Shown: positions 1 to 9,028 of the stretch, one piece after another
How the letters are laid out: each line of letters starts with the position of its first letter
Numbering within the stretch: the stretch's first letter is position 1
Source: Treponema sp.
Lineage (GTDB): Bacteria > Spirochaetota > Spirochaetia > Treponematales > Treponemataceae
NCBI GenBank assembly: GCA_016292805.1
Contig: JAEDFM010000014.1
Span: forward strand, 1-44,106
DNA: 44,106 nt
Direction: 5' to 3'
Position numbers and translations under genes: made by a program
Notes under the pieces: generated by a model
Seen by the model: the letters and a program-made list of their open reading frames with translations, nothing else
Databases searched by the model: none
Told to the model about the DNA's origin: nothing

Positions 1-19
1 TATATGCTATACTTATACT

Positions 20-781
20 ATGCAGCGAAACACTTCAACTCCAGCAATTATTCTTTCTTTAAGACCGCTGGGGGAAAACAATTCAAGTGTAACAATACTC
101 ACACCAACAGAAGGTATTTCTTATGTCACTTTGTATGGTGGCCCTAAAAGTAAAATGAAATCGCTGGTCTCTCAATTTAACAGTGGAAACATATGGCTTT
201 ATGAAAATGCTGAAAAAAAACAGACTAAAATTACTGATTTTGAAGTTCTAAACTATCATCCTTCTTTTACTCAGAATCTTTTTAAGCTTTATGCAGCATC
301 TCTGGCAGCTGAACTGGCTATAAAAACTAAATGTGCAGGCAGTAATCAGCAGTGCTTTACTCTAGTAAAAGGCCTTTTTGACGGAATGGAACTTTGTGAT
401 GAAGAACAATCCAGACTGGGATTATTACGATTTTTATGGCGCTATCTTGAACTAATGGGTATTCAGCCGGAAACTCACAGCTGTACTCATTGCGGTAAAT
501 CTTTTTTGCAGGAAATTGAATCTGAGACCATTTCTTATTATAATAGATATGAAAATAGTTTTATCTGCAATTCCTGCAATACTGAAAAAACAGCTTTTCA
601 ACTTAAAACTTCTGCACTTCAGTATTTAACTGGAATTACAGTATTAACGCCTGCCCAAAGCAGACAATTAAAAATTGATAAACTCGCATACGAACAGATT
701 AAACAGATTATTTTTTTCTTAATTGAAAACAGCGTTGAACAGAAATTAAACTCTATAGAAACTGGGATGGGGATTCTATAA
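20..781 (+). CDS. recO: DNA repair protein RecO
   Basis: RecO anneals SSB-coated single strands and, with RecR, loads RecA in the RecF pathway of recombinational repair in the cytoplasm. The 253-residue length fits the family. The N-terminal OB-fold-like part (about residues 5-80) opens with the typical sequence about reporting on a single-strand-binding fold, the middle is helical, and a four-cysteine zinc site is visible as C155/C158 (CTHCG) and C183/C186 (CNSCN). The ATG at 20 is the first in frame. The stop shares one base with the recJ start (TAATG), so the two repair genes are translationally coupled. Assignment rests on overall sequence pattern and the zinc site; sequence upstream of position 1 is not available. 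Confidence 0.9.
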   Translation: MQRNTSTPAIILSLRPLGENNSSVTILTPTEGISYVTLYGGPKSKMKSLVSQFNSGNIWLYENAEKKQTKITDFEVLNYHPSFTQNLFKLYAASLAAELAIKTKCAGSNQQCFTLVKGLFDGMELCDEEQSRLGLLRFLWRYLELMGIQPETHSCTHCGKSFLQEIESETISYYNRYENSFICNSCNTEKTAFQLKTSALQYLTGITVLTPAQSRQLKIDKLAYEQIKQIIFFLIENSVEQKLNSIETGMGIL

Positions 782-2910
782 TGATAAACTGGAATAAAAC
801 ACCTGTTACAAGCAGCCAGATTCAGCCGCTTTGCAGTAAATATAACATAGATCAGATTCTTGCCTCTATTTTTGTAAGAAGAGGCGTTACAGACGGTAAA
901 GATATTCTTTACTACCTGGAAGAAGATCTTAGATTTCAAAATGAACCTTTCATGCTTCCAAATATGGATGATGCTGTGGAACGAATTGTTCAGGCAATGG
1001 AAGAAGGCGAAAAAATACTGATTTTTGGTGATTCCGATGTTGATGGAGTTACTAGTACAGCAATTCTTTATCACTATCTAAAAAAAGCAGGAGCTCAGGT
1101 TCAATGGCGTCTTCCAATGGATGATGATGCCTATGGTCTTTCCATTGCAGCCGTTGATGATTTTGCCAGTCAGGAAGGAACTTTAATCATTACTGTAGAC
1201 TGTGGTATTTCAAATAATGTGGAAGTTGCCCATGCAAATGATTTAGGCATTGATGTTATTGTTACAGATCATCACAATCCACCAGAAAATCTTCCTGAAG
1301 CAATTGTTGTTATAGATCCAAAACTTCCAGAATCTATTTATCCATTTAAAGATATTTCAGGTGCAGCAGTTGCTTACAAACTTGTTTCTGCACTCCGTTA
1401 TGCAACAACAGACTTTTATAATTCTGAACTTTGTATTCTGGAGCTTACAGAAAACCAGACCCATAATTGTGTTGAAGTTGACTGTGTAAAAATAAAGAAT
1501 AATGTTCGTGTAAAAACTTTGCATGAAGTAATTCGCCCTGGTATCACTTCAATTTACGATCTTAAACTTCCCTACTTTTTACAGGGACAATTAATTTATA
1601 CCTGGGATGTAACATATACCCGAAATCTATTAAAAAATCTTTTTGGCTCTGGAATTGAATTTAATTTAAATGATTTGCGTCAGATGATTTCAACAGCAAT
1701 TCCAGCATTAAAATCAAAATCAGCTAAAGAGCTTACAAATCTTTCTTTGATTGCAAAATATATTGAAGATGAAAAATCTGTAATAAACAGTCTGTATAAT
1801 CTTTATGTAAGCTTCTGTAAAAAAACAATCAATTCAAAAAATCCTGATTTTGTTGCAGATGAAAAATACGATTTACAGCTTGTAGGTCTTGCAGCACTGG
1901 CAGATATTATGCCAATGAAAAATGAAAATAGAATTTTTGTTAAAAATGCAATTCTTTCCATAAAAAAAGACAAACCTTGCAAAGGTCTGGCTGAATTGTT
2001 TGCAAAGCTTAAAATCAACTGCGATATTATAACTTCAACAGATTTATCCTGGGCAGTAATTCCAGCTTTAAATGCAGCCGGTCGTCTTGGACAGCCAGAT
2101 GTTGCACTAAAGCTTTTAATAAGTGAGTCAGGCGAAGAACGACAGATGCTGGCAGACAGAATCGTAGAATTAAATGAAGAAAGAAAAAATCTGGTGCAGA
2201 CTACGGTGTTCCAGGTGCATGACAAAGCTCAACAAAGCGTGGCCGAACATCAGAATAAATTATGTGTAGTTGTTGATGAAAATATACATCAGGGTTTAAC
2301 TGGTCTTTTTGCAGCAAAACTTATGTCCGATTTTGGTGTTCCTGCAATTGCAGTTACCTTCAATAAGGATATTTGTATTGGCTCTATCCGCAGTAACAGA
2401 AGCTTTATTGCTACCGATTATCTTGATACATTTGGAGATTTTTTCATTAATCATGGTGGACACAACGCTGCTGCCGGCTTTAGTTTTGAACGCCATAAGC
2501 TGGAGGAATTCCTTGGAAAGATTCAGTTGTCTTTACCTAGAATAAATCTTACAGAAGAAAACAGCACTGTAAATATTGATGCTGAACTTCCAGTATCATT
2601 CTTAACACCTGAAATCTTCAATCTTCTTGATATCTTTGAACCTTATGGTAACGACAACGAAGAACTAGTATTTTTCTCAAAGCAGATAAAAGTAATAGAT
2701 GCAATGAAGGTTGGTAAAAAAGATCCTATGCATCTTAAGCTTACTTTCGAATGTGGAAAATTTAAATTTCCAGGTATGTATTGGGGTCAAGGTAACCGCT
2801 TAAATTCCGATATTAAAATTGGAAACTCATACGATATTCTATTCACAATGAATAAAAATTATTTTAATGGAGTATCTACAAACCAATTGATTATTAAGGA
2901 ACTTTATTAA
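781..2910 (+). CDS. recJ: Single-stranded-DNA exonuclease RecJ
   Basis: RecJ degrades single-stranded DNA 5' to 3' in recombination and mismatch repair. The 709-residue protein has the DHH phosphoesterase motifs: GDSDVDG near residue 82 (usual form GDYDVDG), an aspartate motif VDCGIS near 140, the DHH triad at 163-165, and ALADIMPMKNENR near 370. The DHHA1 motif GGHNAAAG lies near residue 560 and a C-terminal OB-like segment follows. About 155 residues (roughly 205-360) separate the DHH core helix from the ALADI motif, where most RecJ proteins have a short connection; this stretch looks mostly helical and I cannot name it. The start overlaps the recO stop by 1 nt, and the stop overlaps the next gene in the same way, making one tight operon. 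Confidence 0.92.
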   Translation: MINWNKTPVTSSQIQPLCSKYNIDQILASIFVRRGVTDGKDILYYLEEDLRFQNEPFMLPNMDDAVERIVQAMEEGEKILIFGDSDVDGVTSTAILYHYLKKAGAQVQWRLPMDDDAYGLSIAAVDDFASQEGTLIITVDCGISNNVEVAHANDLGIDVIVTDHHNPPENLPEAIVVIDPKLPESIYPFKDISGAAVAYKLVSALRYATTDFYNSELCILELTENQTHNCVEVDCVKIKNNVRVKTLHEVIRPGITSIYDLKLPYFLQGQLIYTWDVTYTRNLLKNLFGSGIEFNLNDLRQMISTAIPALKSKSAKELTNLSLIAKYIEDEKSVINSLYNLYVSFCKKTINSKNPDFVADEKYDLQLVGLAALADIMPMKNENRIFVKNAILSIKKDKPCKGLAELFAKLKINCDIITSTDLSWAVIPALNAAGRLGQPDVALKLLISESGEERQMLADRIVELNEERKNLVQTTVFQVHDKAQQSVAEHQNKLCVVVDENIHQGLTGLFAAKLMSDFGVPAIAVTFNKDICIGSIRSNRSFIATDYLDTFGDFFINHGGHNAAAGFSFERHKLEEFLGKIQLSLPRINLTEENSTVNIDAELPVSFLTPEIFNLLDIFEPYGNDNEELVFFSKQIKVIDAMKVGKKDPMHLKLTFECGKFKFPGMYWGQGNRLNSDIKIGNSYDILFTMNKNYFNGVSTNQLIIKELY

Positions 2911-3884
2911 TGAAAATAATTAACAGATTTTTTGCAGCTTTACTTTTTGTTATTTCTTCACCAGTTTTATGGGCAACAAATGCTAAATATGAAAGTGAAC
3001 TTTACACATTAAATGTTACTTATAATGAAAAAATCATTCCTGGTGATGCTGTTTTTGCCAGAATGAAAATAACTACTCCAAAGAAAAAAGGTAAACTTGA
3101 AACAGATAAAAAAGCATCTTTAATTTTAATTCAGGACAAAAAGGCAATTGAAACATCACCTTTCTATCAGATTGATTTCAATAAAAAAACAAACACTTTA
3201 GAAATGCTTGGTTCAGTTCCTGTTTCCCCTTGGATTTCCGGTGGAACATTCAGTTTGAAAGTTATTTTTTCTTCATCAGAAGAAGAAAGCTTTGAATTTC
3301 TATTACCTGTAGTTTTCGAAAACAGGGAATTTAATAAAGAAACAATTGAACTTGATGCAAAAAACTCAGCAATTAAAAATGATACAAGTCCTGAAAGAGT
3401 TGCTCAAATTGAAAAATTAAATAACATTCTTTTTACAACAATGCCATCTGATGTTTACGCATTAAAACCATTTGAAGCTCCAAATCCTTCTACAAGATAT
3501 ACAGCTTATTTTGGTGACAGAAGAGTATACGTATATTCCAATGGAAAATCCTCTACAAGTCTTCACTATGGAAATGATTATGGAATTCCTACAGGCAGCG
3601 ATGTAAAATCCTGTGCAGATGGAAAAGTTGTGATGGCAGAAAACAGAATTTCTACAGGCTGGAGCGTTGTGGTTGAACATCTTCCAGGTTTATACAGTCT
3701 TTATTATCATATGAGTGAACTTATTGTAAAGGAAGGTCAGATGGTAAAAGCTGGAGATTTGCTTGGAAAATCTGGAGCAACAGGTCTTGCTACTGGCCCT
3801 CACCTTCATTGGGAAATGCGCTTGAACGGAAGTGCTGTCCGCCCAGAATTCTTCCTTAGAGATTTTACATTTTCTGAAGAGTAA
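2910..3884 (+). CDS. Secreted M23-family (LytM) peptidase
   Basis: A probable periplasmic zinc metallopeptidase, or catalytically similar scaffold, acting on peptidoglycan cross-links. An N-terminal signal peptide ends near residue 23 (hydrophobic run then VLWATNA). A beta-rich domain fills residues 30-165, and a C-terminal LytM/M23 domain holds H219 and D223 (HxxxD) plus H298-x-H300 (PHLHWEM), the usual zinc and catalytic set. All ligands are present, so it is probably active. The start overlaps the recJ stop by 1 nt. Its last 20 bp overlap the 3' end of the convergent gene at 3865-4464, with no terminator between them. The link to recJ/recO looks like transcriptional convenience, not shared function. 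Confidence 0.85.
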   Translation: MKIINRFFAALLFVISSPVLWATNAKYESELYTLNVTYNEKIIPGDAVFARMKITTPKKKGKLETDKKASLILIQDKKAIETSPFYQIDFNKKTNTLEMLGSVPVSPWISGGTFSLKVIFSSSEEESFEFLLPVVFENREFNKETIELDAKNSAIKNDTSPERVAQIEKLNNILFTTMPSDVYALKPFEAPNPSTRYTAYFGDRRVYVYSNGKSSTSLHYGNDYGIPTGSDVKSCADGKVVMAENRISTGWSVVVEHLPGLYSLYYHMSELIVKEGQMVKAGDLLGKSGATGLATGPHLHWEMRLNGSAVRPEFFLRDFTFSEE

Positions 3885-4464
3885 GTTTTCCAGAATTATT
3901 GCAGCTGATTGTATAAAAACAGTCAGCTTCGCAATTTGAAAGATCTAATATATAAGTGTTTACAAATCCAAAAGTTGGAACATAATAATTTTTGTTTGTA
4001 AATCGGGAAATGATATATAAATCTTCCCGATTTTTTTTTGTTGAATTATTACCCAACAAAATGCACTCTCTATTATCTTCGTAATATTTTTCCAGTTGTG
4101 TTCCCTGTTTTCTTTTTTTATCACCTTCAATGATTCTATCTTTTGCAAAAATACGGGAAGGAAAAATAAAATATTTTCCATCTAATTTTGCCTGATTAAA
4201 CTCAACAGCAAGATAATTTCCACTCCAGGATCTTTCTATTTCTGTAATAGAATTTCCTTTTGTATCAATTATTGAAAACCTTGCACTAACTGTATTTCCT
4301 TCTTCCGAAGTTGATGAACCATAGATAGTAAAATGTAGAAATTCCTGATTTTGAATTTCGTAAGAATTGTTAGCGGATATATAAATTTTTATGTAAATGA
4401 TTCCGGCATACAAAATATAGAATGCGCATAGCAGCTGGAATAATCTTATTATTGATCTTTTCAT
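3865..4464 (-). CDS. Unknown protein with N-terminal membrane anchor
   Basis: I do not recognise this 199-residue protein. It has one N-terminal hydrophobic segment (about residues 8-30) that could be an uncleaved anchor or signal peptide, followed by a beta-rich, asparagine- and tyrosine-rich domain expected outside the membrane. Four cysteines occur in the last two thirds, two of them close together (NCEADC). The ATG directly abuts the ligA stop (0 nt gap), so it is probably co-transcribed downstream of ligA. The 3' end overlaps the convergent peptidase gene by 20 bp. Size and placement suggest a lineage-specific envelope protein. Confidence 0.6.
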   Translation of the reverse strand: MKRSIIRLFQLLCAFYILYAGIIYIKIYISANNSYEIQNQEFLHFTIYGSSTSEEGNTVSARFSIIDTKGNSITEIERSWSGNYLAVEFNQAKLDGKYFIFPSRIFAKDRIIEGDKKRKQGTQLEKYYEDNRECILLGNNSTKKNREDLYIISRFTNKNYYVPTFGFVNTYILDLSNCEADCFYTISCNNSGKLTLQKM

Positions 4465-6378
4465 TTAACCTTTTAAAAGCTCCAGAAATTGTTCTTCTGT
4501 AATAACTGGAATTCCAAGTTTTGCTGCCTTAACATTTTTTGAGGAACCTGAAGTAGTATCATTTGTAACAAGATAACTTAAATCTTTTGTTACAGAAGAC
4601 TTAATACTTCCACCATTCTTTTTAACCAGCTGTTCAGCATCTGCTCGTTTCATTGTTACAAGTTCACCTGTAAAGCAGAATGATTTCCCTGCTAAAATTC
4701 CACCACCTTCAACTTCCAGTTCAACTGTTCCGCTTTCAACTAAATGTCGTAACTCGGCTGCATTTTCTGCCAAACCTTCCACAATAGTTTTTGCCATAGT
4801 TTCAGCAAATCCATATACAGAAGCAATCTGATCTTCTTTAGCAGTAAGCATTTTTTCCAGATCATTAAAACCTGCATCAACTAATTTTTGTGCTGTAGTT
4901 TCGCCAAAATCTTCAATATCAAAACCTGCCAGCAATACAGCCAGCTTCATCTTTCTATGTGACTGAATACTTTTATAAACTTTTTCAGCACCTAAGGACT
5001 GTTTTGCAGCTTCCATACTTTCTTCATTTAAGAAATAAGGAACTAAATCTTCTACCTGCAGACTGTATATATCAGAAATAGATTTCAATCTTTTATCATT
5101 AAATAATGAGGTAATTAAAGTTTCTCCTAAATCACGAATATCTATCACCTGCTGATATTTTAAAAGCTGATGCAAAACCCGTTTATCGCAATTACGATTT
5201 GGACAATAAAGTCTACTGCCTTCATCAACAAGCTTAGTACCGCAAACTTCACAGGTACAAGGATATACAACAGGAGTTGTTACAAGACCTTTTTCTTCAA
5301 CAACACTTTCAATTTTAGGAATGATTTCACCACGCTTAACAACTACAACATGGCTGCCAATTTCAATTCCCAGTTTTCTCATGGTATCAGGGTTTGCAAG
5401 ACTTGCTCTTTGAACTTTAGTTCCGTTTAATTCAACTTCATCAAAAATGGCAACAGGTGTGTAAGTTCCACCGCTGATACTCCATTCAACTTCCTTTACT
5501 GTGGTAACAGCTTCTTCCAGGCTGAATTTAAAAGCAATCTGATGATCTGGTCTGGCACGACTTGCATCTTCCAGGTTTATTACCCGCTCTTTAATTACAA
5601 GACCATCAATATCGTATTCAATTGATTTTCTTTCTTCCATTACCTTAGCGCGGTAAGCAATTACCCTGTCAGGATTCAAACATATTACAAGCTTAACAGT
5701 ATTAAAGCCACAGTCCATAAGCCAGCGGATTTTTTCTTCTTCATTATTAAAATAAGAAACACCATTGGTAGAAAGTGCATCATAAACAATAAGTTTCAAA
5801 TATTCACTGCCCTTTCCATCCTTACGTTTCATCAATCCGTTAGCGGCATTACGGCAGTTTGCTTTATCAGGAAAATATGTTTTGTGAACTTGGTGAGTCA
5901 TTATAACTTCGCCACGAATTCCACCAGTAAAAGGAACCAGCTGTCCGTCTTTGTAAATAACAGCATTAACACCACCCATTTTTCTGGCATTCGCAGTAAT
6001 ATCGTCGCCAATAGAACCGTCACCTCTGGTTACAGCACGAACCAGATATCCGTTTTCATACTGTAATTCAAGAGAAGCACCATCAAGCTTATATTCTACA
6101 AGATAATGCTCATATTTATGCTTTTCTGCCCAGGCTAAAAACTGTTCAGGATTTGCTGCCTTTTCCTGGCTTCCCATGGGCATAACATGCTTCACTTTGG
6201 CAAAGTTACCAGAATCTGCACCAACTTTATGAAGAATTGGATTATCTGGATCTAATTCTTTAAGTTCATCCCAAAGTTTATCAAATTCGGAGTCTTCAAT
6301 TTCCCCTTCACCATCATAATATGATTTCTGATAGCGGGTAATTAATTTTTCTAATTCTTCTATACGAGGTGTTTTCAT
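4465..6378 (-). CDS. ligA: NAD-dependent DNA ligase LigA (divergent)
   Basis: Seals nicks using NAD+ during replication and repair. Domains in order: short Ia domain with the YY motif near residue 20, adenylation domain with nucleophile K97 in EYKLDG, RGDGSIGDD near 118, OB-fold, four-cysteine zinc finger (CTCEVCG...CPNRNC, about 375-400), helix-hairpin-helix region, and a BRCT domain over the last ~75 residues. At 637 residues it is shorter than typical LigA (about 670). Two usually near-invariant stretches differ: the expected MLSLDN-like motif reads MGSQEK, and the RNAAAGSLRQ-like motif reads RNAANGLMKR. The catalytic residues are kept, so it is probably active, but it belongs to a divergent branch. 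It lies 9 nt after trmB. Confidence 0.9.
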   Translation of the reverse strand: MKTPRIEELEKLITRYQKSYYDGEGEIEDSEFDKLWDELKELDPDNPILHKVGADSGNFAKVKHVMPMGSQEKAANPEQFLAWAEKHKYEHYLVEYKLDGASLELQYENGYLVRAVTRGDGSIGDDITANARKMGGVNAVIYKDGQLVPFTGGIRGEVIMTHQVHKTYFPDKANCRNAANGLMKRKDGKGSEYLKLIVYDALSTNGVSYFNNEEEKIRWLMDCGFNTVKLVICLNPDRVIAYRAKVMEERKSIEYDIDGLVIKERVINLEDASRARPDHQIAFKFSLEEAVTTVKEVEWSISGGTYTPVAIFDEVELNGTKVQRASLANPDTMRKLGIEIGSHVVVVKRGEIIPKIESVVEEKGLVTTPVVYPCTCEVCGTKLVDEGSRLYCPNRNCDKRVLHQLLKYQQVIDIRDLGETLITSLFNDKRLKSISDIYSLQVEDLVPYFLNEESMEAAKQSLGAEKVYKSIQSHRKMKLAVLLAGFDIEDFGETTAQKLVDAGFNDLEKMLTAKEDQIASVYGFAETMAKTIVEGLAENAAELRHLVESGTVELEVEGGGILAGKSFCFTGELVTMKRADAEQLVKKNGGSIKSSVTKDLSYLVTNDTTSGSSKNVKAAKLGIPVITEEQFLELLKG

Positions 6379-6387
6379 AAAGCTATA

Positions 6388-7113
6388 CTATTCTTCTTTT
6401 TCAAAAAAGATTTCAGTGATTTTTCTATCTGCTTCAAGACCTTTGCGTTCAAATTTTGTCTGCATTCGCCAAGGCTGAGGTTCAGCATATCCTTCATATT
6501 TATTTTTAAGATGTTTTGTCAATCTTAATTCTTCCAGACCAAATTCAGCATATTCTTCAATATCAGTAACAAAATAAAGATAACCTCCAGCACAAAGTTT
6601 TTGTGCCATAAGATCTGTTCTAGGTCGCTGAATGATTCTTCTTTTGTGATGTCTTTTCTTGTGCCATGGATCTGGGAAGAAAATATGGAAACCATTTATA
6701 GAATTATTCGGAATCATATTGGCAAGTACTTCCAGTGCATCATGTTCTACAATTAAAAGATTTTTAAGATCATTTTTTTTGATTTCATGTAACAGCTTTC
6801 CAACGCCTGGTCTGTGAACCTCAATACCAAGATAATTTACATCTGGATTTGCCTTAGCAATCTGCCAGGTTGCATCTCCCATACCAAAACCAATTTCAAT
6901 AATTACAGGATTAGAGTTTCCAAAAATATCCATAAGATTAATAATGTGATTTTCATATGGGATACAATATCTTGGAGCCAATTCTTCATAGGCTTTTTCC
7001 TGTGCAGCAGTCATACGTCCTATTCTAAGAACATATGTTTTAATTTCTCTACGAATTACATCTGCTTTGCTTTCCGCCGAAGGTACAGTTTCATTTTCTT
7101 GATTTTCGTTCAT
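6388..7113 (-). CDS. trmB: tRNA (guanine-N7)-methyltransferase
   Basis: Transfers a methyl group from S-adenosylmethionine to N7 of G46 in the tRNA variable loop. The SAM-binding glycine motif IEIGFGMGD (about residues 72-80), the acidic end of strand 2 (LGIEVHRPG), and the family signature FFPDPWHKKRHHKRR near 150-165 are all present. The length (241 residues) is slightly long because of a charged, probably disordered N-terminus of about 25 residues. It starts 3 nt after the lipoprotein stop and runs into ligA, so translation genes and DNA ligase share a transcript. Confidence 0.93.
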   Translation of the reverse strand: MNENQENETVPSAESKADVIRREIKTYVLRIGRMTAAQEKAYEELAPRYCIPYENHIINLMDIFGNSNPVIIEIGFGMGDATWQIAKANPDVNYLGIEVHRPGVGKLLHEIKKNDLKNLLIVEHDALEVLANMIPNNSINGFHIFFPDPWHKKRHHKRRIIQRPRTDLMAQKLCAGGYLYFVTDIEEYAEFGLEELRLTKHLKNKYEGYAEPQPWRMQTKFERKGLEADRKITEIFFEKEE

Positions 7114-7116
7114 CTA

Positions 7117-7773
7117 TTATTCCTTATTATTTCCGTTACTAAGTTTTTCTGGGACCATCATACAAGCTATGGAATTATCATTGGCAAACCATATAACTCT
7201 TCTAGTATCCGCAGTTTTATATTTATTCAATAAACTATCTGCATTTTTAAATTCAGGTTTATATTCACCCAAATATAAAAGCACATGATTTTCATCATAA
7301 ACAGCAAGCTTCTGAGCAAATCCACCTTTATTAATTATGTTCTGTGCTTCGGAAGAATCAGCTTTATAAAAACGATTGTCATATTTCAATTTACAGGTAT
7401 AAAGCAATTCATGTTCATCTACTTCCTTGTAATACAGGTCATACAGCCCTTCTAAAAATTTTTCACCAGCTGGCATTACAAAATTGGTATATCCTGCAAA
7501 GTTTCTATTATTTAACTGAAATTTAACTGGCTCAACAGCATCCCATTGATAATCATTTTCTTTACAGATTAATCTAATTTCTTTACAGCGGCGAACATTA
7601 TTAGAAACTTCGGAAAAAGCCGCTATATGTGCTGAAGGATTGCTCTTTTCATTCTGATAATCAAAAATAACTGTAATCTGTGAATTTTTTAATTCAGTTA
7701 TAGAACTGGAACATGCTGTAAAAAGCACTAAAAGTGAAAATAATAAAAATGTTTTTTGTATGCTGGGTCCCAT
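7117..7773 (-). CDS. Putative lipoprotein of unknown function
   Basis: A 218-residue protein with a lipoprotein signal peptide: a hydrophobic run followed by the lipobox LFTAC, giving lipidated C21 followed by serines. The mature domain is mixed alpha/beta with no motif I recognise. It would be modified by the Lgt-Lsp-Lnt pathway; lnt is encoded in this window. Its ATG is 2 nt after the stop of the upstream gene and has no clear Shine-Dalgarno sequence, which suggests translational coupling. Probably a spirochaete-restricted lipoprotein. Confidence 0.6.
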   Translation of the reverse strand: MGPSIQKTFLLFSLLVLFTACSSSITELKNSQITVIFDYQNEKSNPSAHIAAFSEVSNNVRRCKEIRLICKENDYQWDAVEPVKFQLNNRNFAGYTNFVMPAGEKFLEGLYDLYYKEVDEHELLYTCKLKYDNRFYKADSSEAQNIINKGGFAQKLAVYDENHVLLYLGEYKPEFKNADSLLNKYKTADTRRVIWFANDNSIACMMVPEKLSNGNNKE

Positions 7774-7775
7774 AA

Positions 7776-8942
7776 TTAGAATTTAAAGTTTAAATTAATG
7801 ACTGTTAAATCACTAGCTGTAAACTGATTTACAATAGATTCAAATTTTACATTAACCTTTTTACATGCATCATCAAGATAAGACAAATAGTACAAACCAA
7901 GGTCAGTACCTTCCTGTCCTTCAGGTAATTCACGATAGAAGTCTATCAGGGATTTTTTATTATTATTGGCAGCTTTTGCTGTTTCAATATTTTCTTTTAC
8001 TTCCTGGAACTCATCATCTTTGTTATACAAAGTAATAGATAAAGTACCCTGTTTACCAATAGATTTAGAACCACCACCTAACTTCCATGAAAGGAATACA
8101 AGTTCGTGTTTTCGCTGTAATTCCTTAACAATTTTTGCACGAATTTCAGCATCAAAAATAAGACCATCAATATCATCTACACCATGATACATATTGCGGG
8201 CTTCTTTACGAATATTTGTATTTTCGTTATTAAGGGCAAGCTCCATAACCATTACGGAAATATATTCTGCAACTTTAGATTTTTCCATATAAGAACTAAG
8301 AAGATTACGAATTGCAATAAACATTTCGTTAACACCTTCGTTTTTATGGAACAATGTAATGATATACCAGTTCATAAGTCCAAGACGATTCAAAAACTTT
8401 TCTGACATTAAAAGATAAATGTTTTTTTCTTCGCTGGAATAATCTTTATTACTCATAATAGATTTCCAGATAGGATCAAGAATCATTCGTCTTGTAGACT
8501 GGATAATATTTTCTTTATTCTGCAAAATACTTCTTAGTTGTCGTTCACTCATCTGAGTTCTTTCATCAATAAGATGTGAAGGATTAGAACGGTTATGTTT
8601 GCGCACACATTCACACTGAATTAATGCAGCGTAAACATCACGGTCGAACTGTTTATAAAGAAGTGAATATACAATTACTTTTGAAAGATCCATTACTTCC
8701 TGGCGGGAAGAAACGAATTCAGACATGGAAATTTCAATTTTAGAGATATAATCCAGAAGAATCATACTCTGAACTGATTGAGGTGAAAATTTATTTAAAG
8801 AAACGCCATACTCTTCAACATTATCAGCAAGACGGAAACGCAAAAGTTTCTTATTATGACTGATAAAATTTGATGCGCCGTCTTCTGTGAGTACGACCTT
8901 TAATGGCAATTCAAGTATAAATTTTTTATCAGCTGAGCCCAT
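7776..8942 (-). CDS. Uncharacterised protein, possible degenerate GHKL ATPase fold
   Basis: A 388-residue cytoplasmic protein. I chose the ATG at 8942, which follows AAGAGGAATT in the minus strand; the longer open frame upstream would add a hydrophobic leader with no ribosome-binding site. The second half resembles a histidine-kinase-like ATPase domain: a helix reading VMELALNNENTN (N-box-like), a strand HELVFLSWKLGGG, a strand LSITLYN, then GTDLGLYYLSYLD (like the GTGLGL lid/G2 box) and a final strand TVINLNFKF. The phosphoacceptor histidine box and the DxGxG G1 box are not evident. The N-terminal part is mostly helical. Fold assignment is inference; it could be a regulatory switch protein. 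It is divergent from the 8-TM gene at 9029. Confidence 0.5.
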   Translation of the reverse strand: MGSADKKFILELPLKVVLTEDGASNFISHNKKLLRFRLADNVEEYGVSLNKFSPQSVQSMILLDYISKIEISMSEFVSSRQEVMDLSKVIVYSLLYKQFDRDVYAALIQCECVRKHNRSNPSHLIDERTQMSERQLRSILQNKENIIQSTRRMILDPIWKSIMSNKDYSSEEKNIYLLMSEKFLNRLGLMNWYIITLFHKNEGVNEMFIAIRNLLSSYMEKSKVAEYISVMVMELALNNENTNIRKEARNMYHGVDDIDGLIFDAEIRAKIVKELQRKHELVFLSWKLGGGSKSIGKQGTLSITLYNKDDEFQEVKENIETAKAANNNKKSLIDFYRELPEGQEGTDLGLYYLSYLDDACKKVNVKFESIVNQFTASDLTVINLNFKF

Positions 8943-8993
8943 AATTCCTCTTAAAATACTTTTATAATTAATAATAATTATATAAGAAAGGAC

Positions 8994-9022
8994 TTGAATT
9001 GTAAACATTAAATTAATAAACT
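8994..9022 (+). promoter_or_regulatory. Candidate sigma-70-type promoter, possibly leaderless transcript
   Basis: TTGAAT at 8994-8999 and TAAACT at 9017-9022 are separated by 17 bp. A start site about 7 nt downstream would fall on or next to the GTG at 9029, so the mRNA could be leaderless; no Shine-Dalgarno sequence is seen there. The -10 is poor, so confidence is low. Confidence 0.3.
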
Positions 9023-9028
9023 GAATTT

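Noticed and set aside
619..1074. Open frame on the minus strand across recO/recJ
   Set aside because: Antisense to two well supported genes, with cysteine/asparagine/isoleucine-rich composition typical of a shadow frame and no ribosome-binding site.
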